NCBI GenBank assembly: GCA_029204225.1
Contig: CM055112.1
Coordinates: forward strand, 23,254,578 to 23,318,577
Source: Diphasiastrum complanatum
Taxonomy: Eukaryota > Streptophyta > Lycopodiopsida > Lycopodiales > Lycopodiaceae
Length of the DNA: 64,000 nucleotides
Direction of reading: 5' to 3'
Part shown: piece after piece, positions 47,656 to 59,391 of the stretch
Layout: each line of letters starts with the position of its first letter
Position numbering within the stretch: the stretch's first letter is position 1
The notes under the pieces: generated by a model
What the model was told of the DNA's origin: nothing
Database searches by the model: none
The model's input: the letters and a program-made list of their open reading frames with translations, nothing else
Program-made: the position numbers and the translations under genes

Positions 47656-49530
47656 TTGGGTGAAGGTTCATCCTTCGCCAACCCTGGAAAATGTTCGACT
47701 GATAGGTTCAGATCTCCAGAAATCTTCATCGAGATTTTTATAGCCTATTTTCACAGTATTGTACATGCCTGCAACTTTTTGTTCAGAACTATCAGCCAAA
47801 CTAGTATTCAGTGTAATAGACCCTCCAAATTCACCTATAAGTTGGCTGAATTCGATTCATTCCTCACTTGTGCTAGTGAAGCTCTTGCCAATTTTTCCCG
47901 TGGCCAAAGCCTTCCAAACTTTCTGAACTATTTTTTGATATACATTCGCGCGTCTTACTTTTCATTTCTGATCATCATGTCTTTCACAGATACATCCCAG
48001 TCTCCTCATTATACTATCCATCGTGATGTCCCATCTGCAACGGATATGATACTTCCTAGCACAAGCATGGTCACTCAGTAGATGACCCTTGCGGAGTCTT
48101 TGCTTACTGCAATGGGTATTCATGAGAGAACCTTTTTTGGGAGAATCAACATGGATTTCATCACTCTTGCCTTCAGTGTGTGGAAGGAAGAGAAATTCAA
48201 GTTTTATATCACCTTTCAGGGAGCCACACACAAGGTGCACATGACTGAGGCCGCCCTTGCTACCATAGGCATAGCGTCTGGTACCCAAGCCTCACCCAAC
48301 CATAAATAGGCCAAACAGGCTATTAAGCCTTACAGTGACCTGACAAATGATTTGCATTGGACCAATGATGGCTACCTTCTCGATGCCATCACACAGCCTG
48401 CCATACATGTTGCTGCCCAACTCTTCAATAATTTTCTGATGGTTGGCAACCTCAGGAAAGACCGCATCACTTCTCAAATCCTAAGTAGGATAGTCGAGTC
48501 CTATGTCAAGATAGCCAAGGCCCCTCTCGAACCATATAATTGGTTCAAGACTATTTCTGGTGAGCTCAAACGAGCCATTAAGAGCCATACCAAGCAGCAG
48601 TTTGTTGTTGGCTCCTTGTTGTCTCTTCTAGTGGCCTCCCACCTTGAAAACAAAATCCATGGCTTCCACCTGGATTCTATACTTTCGATTTATGAAGAAG
48701 CACCGGCGAGTCATCCCACCCGGCCTCCAGTTCACATAGTCGACGTTGTCCATGTAGCGAGATCGTCGTTCCTGACCCACCTTTTGCATCATGATGTCGT
48801 ACTAGACATACACCGTCAGCTGCACTTACACCCCCTGCTGCTACTCGCACTGAACTTCCTATTCCCCCCTCGCCTTTGATGCTTCCCTCACCTGAGGGCT
48901 TTGAAGAGGAAGATGTTTTTGAATAAGAAGAAGTACCGGCACCGGTTTCATGCCAACAAAGGACGATACCCTCAGGTCCTATTGTTGCTACCACCTCCAC
49001 GACAGTAGATTCTAGTGATGCTCTCGGTTTGGTCTCAAGCCTTGCGCAAGTGATCCAGTATATGCTTGACAGGAAAAAAGAAATGGAGCAGAGAATTTCC
49101 GACATGGGATCTGAAAATACTCTTATCAGCCAGAAGATTATTCAGCTCTAGATAGATAATTGAAGATTGCCAAGCAACACGAAGAAAAATCTGAAACTAA
49201 AAAGAAGATGGCATAGCAACAAGCTTATCGTCTCGAAGGATATGTTAGCTCCCTGCAGAATGCCTTGACAACCGCACAAGATTAGGTGGACAAGGCCATG
49301 CAGGATGCAAAGCAAGAAGTGCAGCTGTTACAAGGTCAATTGCAGATGGCAAAGCAGGATCACACACGTCTCCAAGATGGATTGAAAGCGACCACCCTTG
49401 AGTGTGATGCATATCTTCAGATGCAAATATCAGATCATCCGATAACTCCGTGGAGATCGCGTATTTGTTCAAGAAAGTGGAAACTTACAAAGTGGCCCTT
49501 CAAGGATTCCAAGGCCACTTGAAACTCGTG
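47656..49530 (+). pseudogene. Extra Gypsy ORF downstream of integrase, broken
   Basis: A set of adjacent frames reads through as one decayed protein. It covers 47656-48081, then a stop, 48082-48309 (LLTAMGIHERTFFGRINMDF, then FQGATHKVHMTEAALATIGI), a stop, and 48352-48690 (AKQ and YSDLTNDLHWTNDGYL context, HTKQQFVVGSLLSLLVASHL). A proline-rich part and a coiled coil (LLQGQLQMAKQDHTRLQDGL, 49286-49400) follow. Position after pol, the globular start, and the Pro-rich and coiled-coil tail recall the additional ORFs of Athila/Tat Gypsy elements. No env motif or membrane segment was seen. It could instead be a captured host gene. Confidence 0.5.
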
Positions 49531-49749
49531 GGAGAGATAGACTTCTTACTTGGATGTGCTTCATTTCTATGATTGAAGCAATATCCAGATTCAAGATAGA
49601 TTGATATTTTTTGTTGAGAGTTTGATCTCACATTCTGTTGCTAGATTTCATAGGTTGGATCAACATTATCAGTGTTAGATCCTAGGTTGAGATAGCAAGC
49701 AACATTTTCAACTCCATCTTTATCATTACTTGAATTTCTCATAGAGAAG

Positions 49750-52700
49750 ATGTCTTCATCTGGTTCACATTTCTTGGAGCATAGTGAGAGATTAACATCT
49801 TCCAATTATGCAATGTGGAAGATTAGAATGGAATCATTATTGATTCTACAAGATGTAATGGACATTGTGAGTGGAGCTGAAGAAGAACCTGCAACACCTA
49901 ATGAAGCTACAACATTCAACAAAAGAACCAAAATTGCCCTTCATTTTATAAAAATGAATTTCACAAATGAGGTATTAAGAGAGATCAGTACATGCACCAT
50001 TGCCAAGGAGGCTTGGGACACTCTAAAAACAATATATGAAAATAAGAATACTTCTAGATTGCTTACACTTAGAGACCAAATTTTTCAAAGTTATCAGAGA
50101 GTTGATGAGAGTGCTTCATCATATGTAATGAGACTAAATGATCTTCATCAAGAATTAGCTAGTATTGGAGATGCTCTTAAGAACACTGAACTTGTTCAAG
50201 TAGTTCTTAAGGGACTTAGAAATGAGTATGACAAAAATGTGCAGACTTACGTTGTCAGGGAGGAACTTCCATCCTTGGAGACACTACAAGGTGTTCTCAT
50301 TGCTGAAGAAAGCAGGCAAGAGAACAAGAAGTTGAGGATCAACAAACTTTCATTGAAAGATGGTGGAGATGACAAAGCAGTCTTCATCAGAGACAAGTCA
50401 AGAGGCAAGGAAAAAGGTCAACAACACTTCAAGAAGGACAAAGCCAAAGAAAGTGGTGAGGATTAATCCTCACAAGTTGCAACATCCAGTGGCAAGAAGA
50501 ATCTGTCAAAGATCAAGTGTTTTTTTTTTGTGGCAAGAAAGGCCACTATGCACCAAATTGTTTCAAGAAGAAAAACCAATCTAAGCAAGCTAATCTTACT
50601 AATGAGGATGAGTGTGAGGGTGTTGAGAGTGAAAGAGAGGATTCTTTAATGATGTCTAGTTTTTCATCTTTTCCTTTCAAGAATGAAGAAATCTGGTGGA
50701 TAGATAGTGGGGCTAGTTCCCATATGTCTAGTTCTAGAAACTCTTTCACAAGTCTCATGCCATATCTATGTGCAAAAAGATCAATCTATACTGCTAATGA
50801 TGTACAATTGAAGGAATAGGTAGTATTCACCAAAAGCAAAGGAGGAGCAAATTGCTTTGTTTCCTTTGTAGATGATTATAAAGATATTCTTGGATCTATA
50901 TGTTGTCTTCTAAAGCCATGGTTTATGATGTTTTTCTTACTTTCAAAGCTTATGTAGAAAAGCAGCTTTCTTTCAAGTTGAAAGTTTTGAGAAGTGATAG
51001 TGGAGGTGAATACACCTCCAATAAGTTTAAAGACTTTTTTGAGAGAGAGGGAATACAAAAAGAATTTTCTTCTTCTTATACTCCTTAGCAAAATGGAGTT
51101 GCTGAGAGAAAAAATAGAACTTTGTGTGAATGTGCAAAAGCCATTAGGCTAGAAGCATCTCTGCCTAAAGAATTTTGGGGAGAAGCAGTTGCATGTGCAA
51201 ATTATCTTTGTAATAGGCTTCCTAATCTTGCAATAGAGGGAAGAACACCATTTGAGATGTTGTATAAGAAAAAGCCTAAGGTAGATCATCTTAGGATCTT
51301 TGGCTATGTATGCTTTGTGCATGTACCTTTAGAGACTAGGAAAAAGGATGATCCTAGTGATGTTAAAGGAATATTTGTAGGATATGCATCTACTGAAAAA
51401 GCATACACCTACACCAAGAAGATCTACAAGAGAAAGATCTGAGCCAAGAAGGCTCACATATGATGAGGAAGGAAGACAAGTGGAAGGTGAAACTTCCTAT
51501 CATGCTCTCTTCATATCAGAGGAAGAGCCTAAATATGTCCAAGAAGCACTTCAATCCAAGATGTGGGTTGAAGCAATGACCCAAGAGTTTGAAGCCTTGA
51601 TGTCAAACAACACATGGGAGCTTGTGGAGCCACCAAACAACATGCATGTGATTGGATGTAAGTGGGTTTTTAGAATCAAGGATAATAATGATGGATCTAT
51701 CAACAAATATAAAGCAAGACTTTGTGCTAAAGGCTACTCTCAAATCAAAGGTCTTGACTATGAAGACACCTTTGCACCAGCTGCAAAAATGGCAACAATC
51801 AAAATACTCATATCTCTTGCATGTTATCACAATTGGAGGATGTTTCAGCTTGATATTTCTAATGCCTTTCTCAATGGTTACCTTGAGGAGGAGATTTACA
51901 TGGAGCAACCACCTGGATTTGTGAAAAAAGGTGAAGAATCAAAAGTTTGTCCTTTGTTCAAAAGTCTCTATGGACTAAAACAAGCACCAAGTCTTGGTAT
52001 GCAAGGCTCAACTCCTATCTCATATCACTCGGATTTTGTCTTAGTGAATATCACCCCTCTTTGTACATTAAGTTTGTAAATAACTTTGTAGTTATTCTTC
52101 TCATCTATGTAGATGATGTCATTCTTTGTGGAAATAATGAGAAGCTAGTTGAAGAAACTGAGCATGCACTTGGTAGCGAGTTTAAGATGCAGGACTTAGG
52201 ATTTCTTCACTATATTTTAGGCCTTGAAATTGATTTTTGAAAAGGTCATGCCTTTATAAGCCAAAGTAGATATGCACTTTCGATGCTCAAGAAATTTCAA
52301 ATGGAAAACTGTAAAGGCATAGATACACCAATGGAGCACATTTTAAAAGTTCCTACAAAAGATGATGAAAAATCCTTTGTGGACATCACTCTTTATAGGA
52401 GTCTTATTGGCTCACTTATGTGGTTAATTGTGACTAGGCCTGATCTAAGCTTTAGTGTGCATAAGCTAAGTCAACACATGCAGGATCCAAAGATATATCA
52501 TTGGAAGTTGGCTAAAAGAATCTTGAGGTATATATCTTCTACCTTAGACTATGGATTAATCTACAAAGGAGAAGATCTGACTTTGGTTGCTTTTTTAGAT
52601 TCAAGTTTTGCAGGAGATAGGTTGGATAGAAAATCCACAAGTGCTTACACAATTTTCTTGGAGGGAATTTAACTTCTTGGCTATCAAAGAAACAAGCAAC

Positions 52701-53097
52701 TATATCCTTATCATCCTGTGAAACTAAATACAAATCTCTTACAACCACAACAAAAGAGGTTTTATGGACCAAAAGGCTACTTTTGGAGCTAAAGTCTTAT
52801 GGAGATGAAGATCTTCCAATTATCAAGAATGATAACATCTTAGCTCAGGCTCTTGCAAATAATCCTGTGTTCCATGCAAGGAGCAAACACATCGAAGTAG
52901 CTCATCATTTTGTTAGAGAAAAAATTATTGGGAGAGAGATCTTATTGGAGCATGTTGGGTCTTCAAATTGTGTTGCAGATCTTCTCACCAAGCCATTGTT
53001 CAAGAATGTCTTTATCAAGATGAGGTCTAACCTTGGCCTAATTTCAAAGTCTATGTTGGATAGGAACATATATTTTAAGGAGGAGTGTGAAGAATAG
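49750..53097 (+). pseudogene. Copia gag-pol remnant
   Basis: Gag is open for 238 codons (49750-50466), then a stop. The zinc knuckle (CGKKGHYAPNC) follows in another frame after a ten-T tract. Protease WWIDSGASSHM is near 50697. A deletion removes the rest of protease and the integrase zinc domain. The integrase core resumes near 50,840 (LRSDSGGEY, then NGVAERKNRT after a stop). After another deletion RT reads from 51,430 (VIGCKWVFRIKDN, QLDISNAFLNGYLEE, YVDDVILCG with a frameshift near 51,995). An RT/RNase H end follows, with a stop after GLEIDF and another frameshift near 52,670, to the final frame ending at 53097. Confidence 0.88.
53073..53085 (+). promoter_or_regulatory. Polypurine tract of decayed Copia
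   Basis: TTTAAGGAGGAG directly precedes the LTR start TGTGAAG. Confidence 0.75.
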
Positions 53098-53804
53098 TAA
53101 AATAAGATCTTCCTATCTCAAGTTTTGGGGCCATGACCATGTTATTTCCATTGTGAACTTTATTGTACATAAAGGTATGTGAATTGAGCACATAACCTTC
53201 TACAATAGGTTGAGTTTGAGTTAGGTAGATTCAAATTTGATGTCATGCAAAAGTTTAGTTTACATGCAATGTCATTCAGAGTGCATGCATGCAATATGCA
53301 ATCAGTGGATGCAACATGCAAAGTAGTTTTTGTGATCTACACATGTCTAGGCAATTTTGAGAGGTGACATGCAGTACATGCAATATCAATGCATGCAGTT
53401 ATACCTGTGGATCCATGTTAGTTGAGTTAACTAAGTTAAGTGGACTTTCCATGCAACTCCACTAGAGGAATTCGAGTCTCTTTGATGTAGGGAAACTGTG
53501 GCATGTTTTGCCATATTGTAAATATTGAGATTTTGGTGTTTTGGACTCATTCTCTCTCTACCACGTTGTAAAGTGTTGATTTTCTCCCTCTACCCTAGAG
53601 CAGCCTGTTTTTCCCATACTGAGCTCTTAGAATTATTTCTGACATTCATTTATCACAGTGAGAAGTTAGTTTTTTCAGTCTGATGTATCTCTTGCCTTAG
53701 ATTTTTCAAGTAATTTATTCTTTGATCAATCTTGTGCAATCACAACACCTCAGTAAGATCCTGTGAGGTGTGTGGTGAAGTTTACACGTGCTAAAAACTT
53801 CACA
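53086..53804 (+). repeat. 3' LTR of decayed Copia
   Basis: It starts TGTGAAGAATAG and ends AAAAACTTCACA, 719 bp. The inverted TGTGAA/TTCACA ends are shared with the LTRs at 3937 and 54615. Confidence 0.8.
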
Positions 53805-54480
53805 TTGCAAAAGAAGATTCGGTTCAAAATGTTATTGACGTGTCGGCTCCAAATTTTTTTGCAAAATTAGAACTAGATAGAGTTGATTTTCTAAAGGAGT
53901 ATATTAAAAAATTACAAAAATACGAGAGTTGCTATCCATTGGAAATAAAAACAATAGAAATTATTAATGTCATTAAATGTGTGTTGCCTCCTCTGGTGCA
54001 CAATTGCTGACCATTCAATTCTACATATTGTGACAAGCTTTTGCACTCATTCCTTACTACACCAAAAATTGTACCTACACTGTGTTATTCCTTTTCAAAG
54101 AAGTGAAACTGGGGTGGCTGAGTTGGTTGAAATATAATCTGTTCAAGATGTGTATAAGGAAGATATTTATTTCTATGTTGTCAATGGACAACATACCATT
54201 GAGGCCGCCAAACATGTATTGAATCTACTTGTAAACAAAGTTGAGAAGATTCAAAATGTGCAGAAACTTCAAAAACATTATGAAACAAGAAAATGTCATA
54301 TTTTGAGCCATTTGATTTCGTCGATGGATTGCGTCTCTTGAGTGCTCAACGAAATAAATGAGAAATATCATCTGAAAAGCTCTTACATGGAGCTTCTACT
54401 ACAAGCAAGGATGCAGTGGGAAGCATTGGTGTTGAAAGTATAGTACTAAGGACCATAAATGGATCTTTGAATTATCCATA
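53805..54480 (+). pseudogene. Unidentified gene or TE fragment with ParB-like motif
   Basis: Two readable pieces lie in different frames. The first is open from 53809 to a stop at about 54009 and contains LELDRVDFLKEYIKKLQKYE. The second, 54140-54341, contains YFYVVNGQHTIEAAKHVLNL, followed after a stop by NEINEKYHLKSSYMELLLQA. The VVNGQHTxEAAK text looks like the nucleotide-binding box of the ParB/sulfiredoxin fold (xDGxHRxxAxx). That is an analogy from a short motif only. Stops and frameshifts show a relic. It abuts a Copia LTR on the left, and the minus-strand Copia LTR begins at 54615. Confidence 0.4.
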
Positions 54481-54614
54481 AGGTTGATTGTGTGATTGTT
54501 GAACAATCTATCAGATACTAGTCAACAAAAAACAATATCTAATTTAGTAGCTTGATAGAAAACAAGTAGAGACAATCAAATCATTGATCATAAATTGAAA
54601 TCCGAGTTCCCACG

Positions 54615-55043
54615 TGTGAAAATCAGGCTATAGTACGGCGGCTTGTAGACAGAGTTTAATGAGTTCCAAGGCTAAGTTTCATTGGATTCAATAGCTATCA
54701 TCATACAATAGGAGAAAAATTGAGTTTCCTCTTGAGGCTCCAAAAACTTTCTATCTTCTCACTATGGAGAATGGAAATACATAGTAAAAGACACTTCCTT
54801 TGCAAAGTTAGGTGAAAATCTAGCATGTAATAAGGAAGTAGACTCAACTTTCTTGCCCTAAAGTGAAAACCCTACTCTAGATCCAAGAGTCATGCTTGGT
54901 AGGTGCATGGTAGGTACAAATCTCATCATAAATCAAGGTCTAGATCCTACAAAGTAAGAATCACTACCAAATGGACAAAAGTTATTGACAAAATTTACAA
55001 TATTCTACATGGCTAGATTTGCCAATGTAGGCAATTTTTCACA
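54615..55043 (-). repeat. 3' LTR of minus-strand Copia
   Basis: On the minus strand it starts TGTGAAAAATTGCC and ends CTGATTTTCACA, 429 bp. A GAGGAGGAG polypurine tract precedes it. Confidence 0.85.
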
Positions 55044-55814
55044 CTCCTCCTCAGATCTAGACTTGAAAACAACAATACTTTTATCAATCACTCCAAGTGA
55101 AGATCTAAGCTTGACAAATGCATCTTTAGGTAAAGATTTAGTAAACAAATCAACCAAGCAATTTGATGATGACACGTGTTGGAGCTTGATCTCTTTGGCT
55201 TGCACTTTCTCCCTCACGAAATGATGAGCAATCTCGATGTGTTTGCTCCTTGCATGGAATGTAGGATTAGTTGCAAGTGATTGGGCTGATTGGTTGTCAC
55301 AATAGATGATATGGATCTCCTCCTCCATGACATGAAACTCCACCAATAGCCTTTTGAGCCACACTTGCATGTTGATGTCAAGGCCTTGTACTCGGATTTT
55401 GTGGAAGATAAGGAGATGGTATCTTGCTTTTAGGAAAGCCATGATACTACTCCATCACATAGAAAAGTGGAAAAAGCACTTGTTGATCTTCTATCCGCTT
55501 TGTCACCTGCAAAATCCAAGTCACCATAGGCTCTTAAGCCAAGATTAGTTCCTCTATACAAAATGCCAAAATTCTTAGTAGATGAAATGTATCTAAGAAC
55601 TCTTTTGGCCATCTTCCAATGTGAAACTAGAGGACTTTGCATGAATTGGATTAACTTTCTAACACTATAACTAAGATCAGGTCTAGTTATAGTTAAATAA
55701 ATCAAGGAGCCAATAATCCTTCTATATAATGTGATGTCCTCAAAGGATGCTTCATCACCATCAATAGATGCTTTTACATGTTGCTCCATTGGTAAAATGT
55801 TTTGAAATTTCAAA
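55005..55814 (-). pseudogene. Copia RT-RNase H end, minus strand
   Basis: Two overlapping frames carry the C-terminal part of pol: ITLYRRIIGSLIYLTITRPD, HWKMAKRVLRYISSTKNFGI and GDKADRRSTSAF (55813 to 55430), then after a frameshift IIYCDNQSAQSLATNP and SKHIEIAHHFVREKV (55442 to 55005). The SLSSxEAEY box falls in the frameshifted zone and is lost. The last codons overlap the LTR start, as in the intact element at 5764-9717. Confidence 0.85.
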
Positions 55815-56293
55815 GTTGGAATATGGAGTTGTATGACAATGCATAATATCCAACAATGTCTTGATGTGTTAAATATAACTGGACGACGACAATATAGCTT
55901 TCACATTATCTGGGATCAAACAAAATGCTACAATGAGACCAAGTACAGAATGCCTGTTAAACGACAAATTCGAGCATTTTTCAAGCCATTGTCGTATCCT
56001 TGGAACAAGTGTTGTGAAATGTTACCAATCAATACTTTATTGATTGATGATGCACCTTACAAAGCTTGCATGAATCCACCCGACAATGGGATTTTTCTTG
56101 ATTCTTTTTATGGCTCTTCTAAAGATGACTTTTTGAATACAGTTTTTTGGCCATATCTGCTACATGTCAAAGATGTCCCAAATTTTCCATATTACATTGA
56201 ACGAAATTGATTGGGCCAAGAACTGTTGAAGGAAGCAATAGATTTTAAACATTTGACTGAACATAGTTATTCTTTATTCCACCTTATAGGCTA
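55815..56293 (+). pseudogene. C-terminal fragment of an FCP1/SCP-like phosphatase domain
   Basis: The frame reads VGIWSCMTMHNI, then FHIIWDQTKCYNET, FFKPLSYPW, NTLLIDDAPYKACMNPPDNG, FLDSFYGSSKDDFL and FWPYLLHVKDV. This is the order of the second half of the FCP1 homology (NIF, HAD-superfamily) domain in plant C-terminal-domain-like phosphatases, with DD in LLIDD as the metal-binding pair. The first half, with the catalytic DxDxT, is absent. The domain begins exactly where the minus-strand Copia ends. A stop at 56208 is followed in frame by LGQELLKEA, so coding seems to have continued. Possible readings are a gene broken by the Copia insertion or deletion, or a transduplicated fragment. Confidence 0.6.
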
Positions 56294-57780
56294 GCAATTG
56301 CTCCTTTGATCATATCCACATCAAGAACTATTGTTTCAAAAGATGCACCATCTAAATTGGCAGAATATATGGAGACAATAGAGAATGTGAATGATCATCA
56401 AAAAGACCTTTTATGTGAATATCACAAAATGAAAAAAGAGAGTAGAGGAGATGAGTTTTAGTAGACTTGTCGACTTGTTTCCTTCAAACACTGTATTCAA
56501 ACTTGAGTGAACAAGAAATGCAATTTTTGTTAGATGCTCTCTTAAGTAACATATCATATGTGATAGTGGATACTCAGTTTGATTCTTGGTTGTTATTAAT
56601 AAGTTGATAACATGCACAATTCAATGAATAGTTTTGGTTATCATGTTGTTAATTTCTGTCTTTCAAATTGTTGATACGTATATTGTAATAGCAAATTTCT
56701 CGGCATGGTTGTACTCTTTCATTACCTTAAAATATTATGTGCACTTATGCAAGAAATATTTGTTATTAAAATGGATAAAAACAATTGAGCAACCTATTGG
56801 TGATATATATAATAGCTATGACATGGTGGTTTTGTCTTCTCAATATTTCATGTTATCACACACTTGCAATTTATGAAATTACTTAATTCATCTAAGATAT
56901 TGACTCTTATAATTTGGTGCCAACTCAAAAATAATCCAAGATTATGTGATAACTATATACAAAACTGAAATCCATTGTCATGACACACTTGTCCAACTAG
57001 AAGTCCAATAATCAATTTGCAGCTTTTCGACATAAACCGAATAATGATGGATAGAAAATAACTTGTGACACCAACTTGGAGATCATTGTGCATATAACCA
57101 TGCAGCTCACCTAATCACTCGCCAAAGTATCAATTGTCACTACTTGAGTAACCATCTCCCTGCTGGCTCACAACCTCATGCATGTTGGATTCACATCACT
57201 GTTGGAAATTAAGCCCACAGTTGTCTCCTTGGTAAATGACTAATTTCTATTTCATGATTCTTCCTGCACGTTTATTGATCATTGATCTAGGGTCAGGTGA
57301 AACCAACTTTGGTTCTACATCTGCTCATCTGATACCTACATGAATCATAAACTTAGACAACCAAATTATTTGAAGAATATCTACAACGGGCTTTCGGCTG
57401 ATCTCCAGCAAAGGATACAATCCTATCATAATTTCAATTTCAAATGTTAAGTTCAATAATTTGAAGTCATTGAAGACTTGGCCATCTTTAAGGACTTCCA
57501 CGAAATTAGCATTAAGAACAAGTCTACAGATATACATTACTTTCGCGACAGTTTGCAAAAATACTCTAGCTGTCGTGACAGTCTACAGAAATGAGCTATG
57601 TTTGTGACAGCTTCGTCTTTTTGCATTTCCCTGAAATGCGAAACTAGCATAGTTCAACAGTTTAAATTATTTTGCAACAGCTTCGCCTTTTTCAAATTTT
57701 CCCAAAATGCGACACTTAGGCACAGTTCAAAGTTCAACCGTTTTAGGGCACCTTCGGCTTTTTCTCAAAATGCGCTTGTT
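56294..57780. other. Mostly unassigned; one further coding scrap and short tandem repeats
   Basis: A frame from about 56268 to 56460 reads RLAIAPLIISTSRTIV, then EYMETIENVNDHQKDL, possibly the next exon or piece of the preceding fragment. At about 57600-57778 a unit with ACAGCTTCGxCTTTTT and AAAATGCGACAC is repeated roughly three times with a period of about 65-75 bp. Nothing else is supported. Confidence 0.4.
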
Positions 57781-57992
57781 TGATTAGATCCAGTTGGAGT
57801 CTAGTTGCACTACAAGTGAACAGATTCTTGGGGAGCTATCAGCGGATAATGGATACTTGGTGATTAGATGGTACAGGGTATTAGTATAAGTACAATTTTC
57901 TCTTTGTAATCAATAACTTTTGATATGCCATATTTGAGAAGTGATTTATTGATGTGATCTATATATTTCACTAGATCCTATTGAAGATTTAA
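57781..57992 (+). mobile_element. Deleted derivative of the LARD-like element
   Basis: 57783-57882 matches the internal part of the 40264-44878 element at 43111-43212 (TTAGATCCAGTTGGAGTCTAG, TTCTTGGGGAGCTATCAGC). It is joined directly to text resembling the last part of that element's LTR (TTTGTAATCxAATAACTTTTG, TGATGTGATCT, CACTAGATxCTATTGA). Most of the internal region and LTR are deleted. Confidence 0.7.
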
Positions 57993-58683
57993 CTCTAGTA
58001 CCAATTGAGGGCCACTAAAATCCACGATAGAATTGATGTCTGTCAATTGGTTTTTTTTGATAATTTTGATGATTAAATCATAGAAAACTTAAAGTTTTAC
58101 TGCGAATCAGGGCCAGCCATCTGTCTATAGCCAAATCGTTATGGGACACTATGAATCCCAACAATTAAGAGCGCATTTGTTGGACATAATTTCTTCTTAA
58201 GCAATGTTTGCTTCTGATTGGTTTTTTCCTTGGAAAAACATAAAATAGGATGGTTTTTCTCATCTATTTCCAAATGTAAACATTGTTTAGTTAATCATTC
58301 TTTGTGCATCTAAGAAGGCTGCTATCTTGAAAATAATTAGGTGATGGTCACGTTCATGTTTCCACATTGTTAATTCAATGATTTTTTGAGTATGTGTATC
58401 TTTGGGCTTAAAATTTTATTATTCTTAGAAAGACAAATCTTTAAAAAGTTTTAGGGGTAAGGCATAACCAAGGTTATGAGCTACTAGCCCATAGTTAAAC
58501 TATCTATCATTTACTTTAAGCCACAATTTGAATAAATCCCTATCAAGTCTAAACCCTCTTCTCTTTTCTTATCTACTGCTGCTATTACTCACCATCCTCA
58601 ATCTCTTTTCTTTGTTTGCGTTGTGTTTGAACTGTTTGCAAGTTGGATGAGGAGATGATGGATTGAGTTGTGAATCCTAAAAC

Positions 58684-58811
58684 GTGAATACTCTGATATT
58701 TGGTCGTGATACCATGAATACTGATCGTGAAATTGTGAACACTGGTCATGAAATTGTGAATACTCATCGTGAAACTATGAATACTGATCGTGAACTATTG
58801 AATATTTGATC
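58684..58811. repeat. 21-bp tandem repeat in left foldback arm
   Basis: About six units of GTGAAACTATGAATACTGATC type, 21-22 bp each. The mirror array is at 59255-59391 in the right arm. Confidence 0.85.
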
Positions 58812-58946
58812 GTGAAACAATACTTTGATTGTGATATATTTAATAGTGCAATTCTTAATAAAAATTTTGATTTGTATAAATACTGAAATTGTGAATATTC
58901 AATCGTAAATAATACATCGTGATTTGTTTTTATATCGAATGTGAAT

Positions 58947-59122
58947 TTACAAGAGTAACCACAAATATGATGATTTGATACTCATTGATTTCATGATTTG
59001 ATATAATTAATGAAATTCACATTCGATATAAAAACAAAAATTTTATCGTAAATATTTATGAGAGTAACCACAAATATGATGATTCAGTACTCACTAATTT
59101 CATGATTTGGTATAATTAATGC
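58947..59122. repeat. Loop of foldback element with direct repeat
   Basis: GAGTAACCACAAATATGATGATT and the following roughly 85 bases occur twice (from 58953 and 59071). The second copy runs into the right arm. This may reflect a duplication at the centre of the element. Confidence 0.7.
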
Positions 59123-59254
59123 AATTCACATTCGATATAAAAACAAATCATGATTTATTATTTACGATTGAATATTCACAATTTAGTATTTAGATAAATC
59201 GAAATTTTTTATTCACAATTGCACTATTAAATATATCACATTCAAAATAACTAG

Positions 59255-59391
59255 AGTTTCACGATCAGTATTCACAGTTTCACGATTAGTATTGATAGTT
59301 TCATGATGAGTACTCACAATTTCATGATTAGTTTTCACAGTTTCACAATCTATATTCACAGTATCACGACCAAAGTTCAAAGTATTCACGT
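59255..59391. repeat. 21-bp tandem repeat in right foldback arm
   Basis: Units of TTTCACGATCAGTATTCACAG type, the reverse complement of the left array, with similar degeneracy. Confidence 0.85.

Larger units (their letters stand above)
33699..49560 (+). mobile_element. Large decayed Ty3/Gypsy retrotransposon with extra ORF, twice interrupted
   Basis: The order is primer site (33699), leader, gag (from 37806), zinc knuckles, protease, reverse transcriptase, integrase (to 47085), then an additional downstream reading frame (47656-49530). The tRNA-Asp-type primer site and extra frame point to the Athila/Tat side of Ty3/Gypsy. A CACTA-like element (34675 to about 37805) replaces the N-terminal half of gag. 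A non-coding LTR element (40264-44878) lies between protease and RT. No 3' LTR was recognised before the Copia element that begins near 49,600. Confidence 0.7.
49600..53804 (+). mobile_element. Decayed 5'-truncated Copia with 3' LTR
   Basis: The gag start at 49750 and the text of all domains make this the same lineage as the young element at 3937 (SERLTSSNYAMWKIRMESLL against SERLSSSNYSTWKVRMESLL). There is no 5' LTR or primer site upstream, so the left end is truncated near 49,600. The right end has a polypurine tract and a 719-bp LTR. Confidence 0.85.
54615..55814 (-). mobile_element. 5'-truncated minus-strand Copia with LTR
   Basis: The fragment runs leftwards from RT/RNase H (55814) into a polypurine tract and a complete LTR (55043 down to 54615). 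The 5' two-thirds of the element is missing. Its right edge touches the FCP-like fragment with no spacer. Confidence 0.85.

Noticed and set aside
47656..49530. Retroviral envelope-like gene after integrase
   Set aside because: No signal peptide, membrane anchor or cleavage site could be seen, so an env label is not supported.
58684..58811. CRISPR-like array
   Set aside because: The 21-bp units have no unique spacers and the DNA is plant nuclear. It is a minisatellite in a foldback arm.
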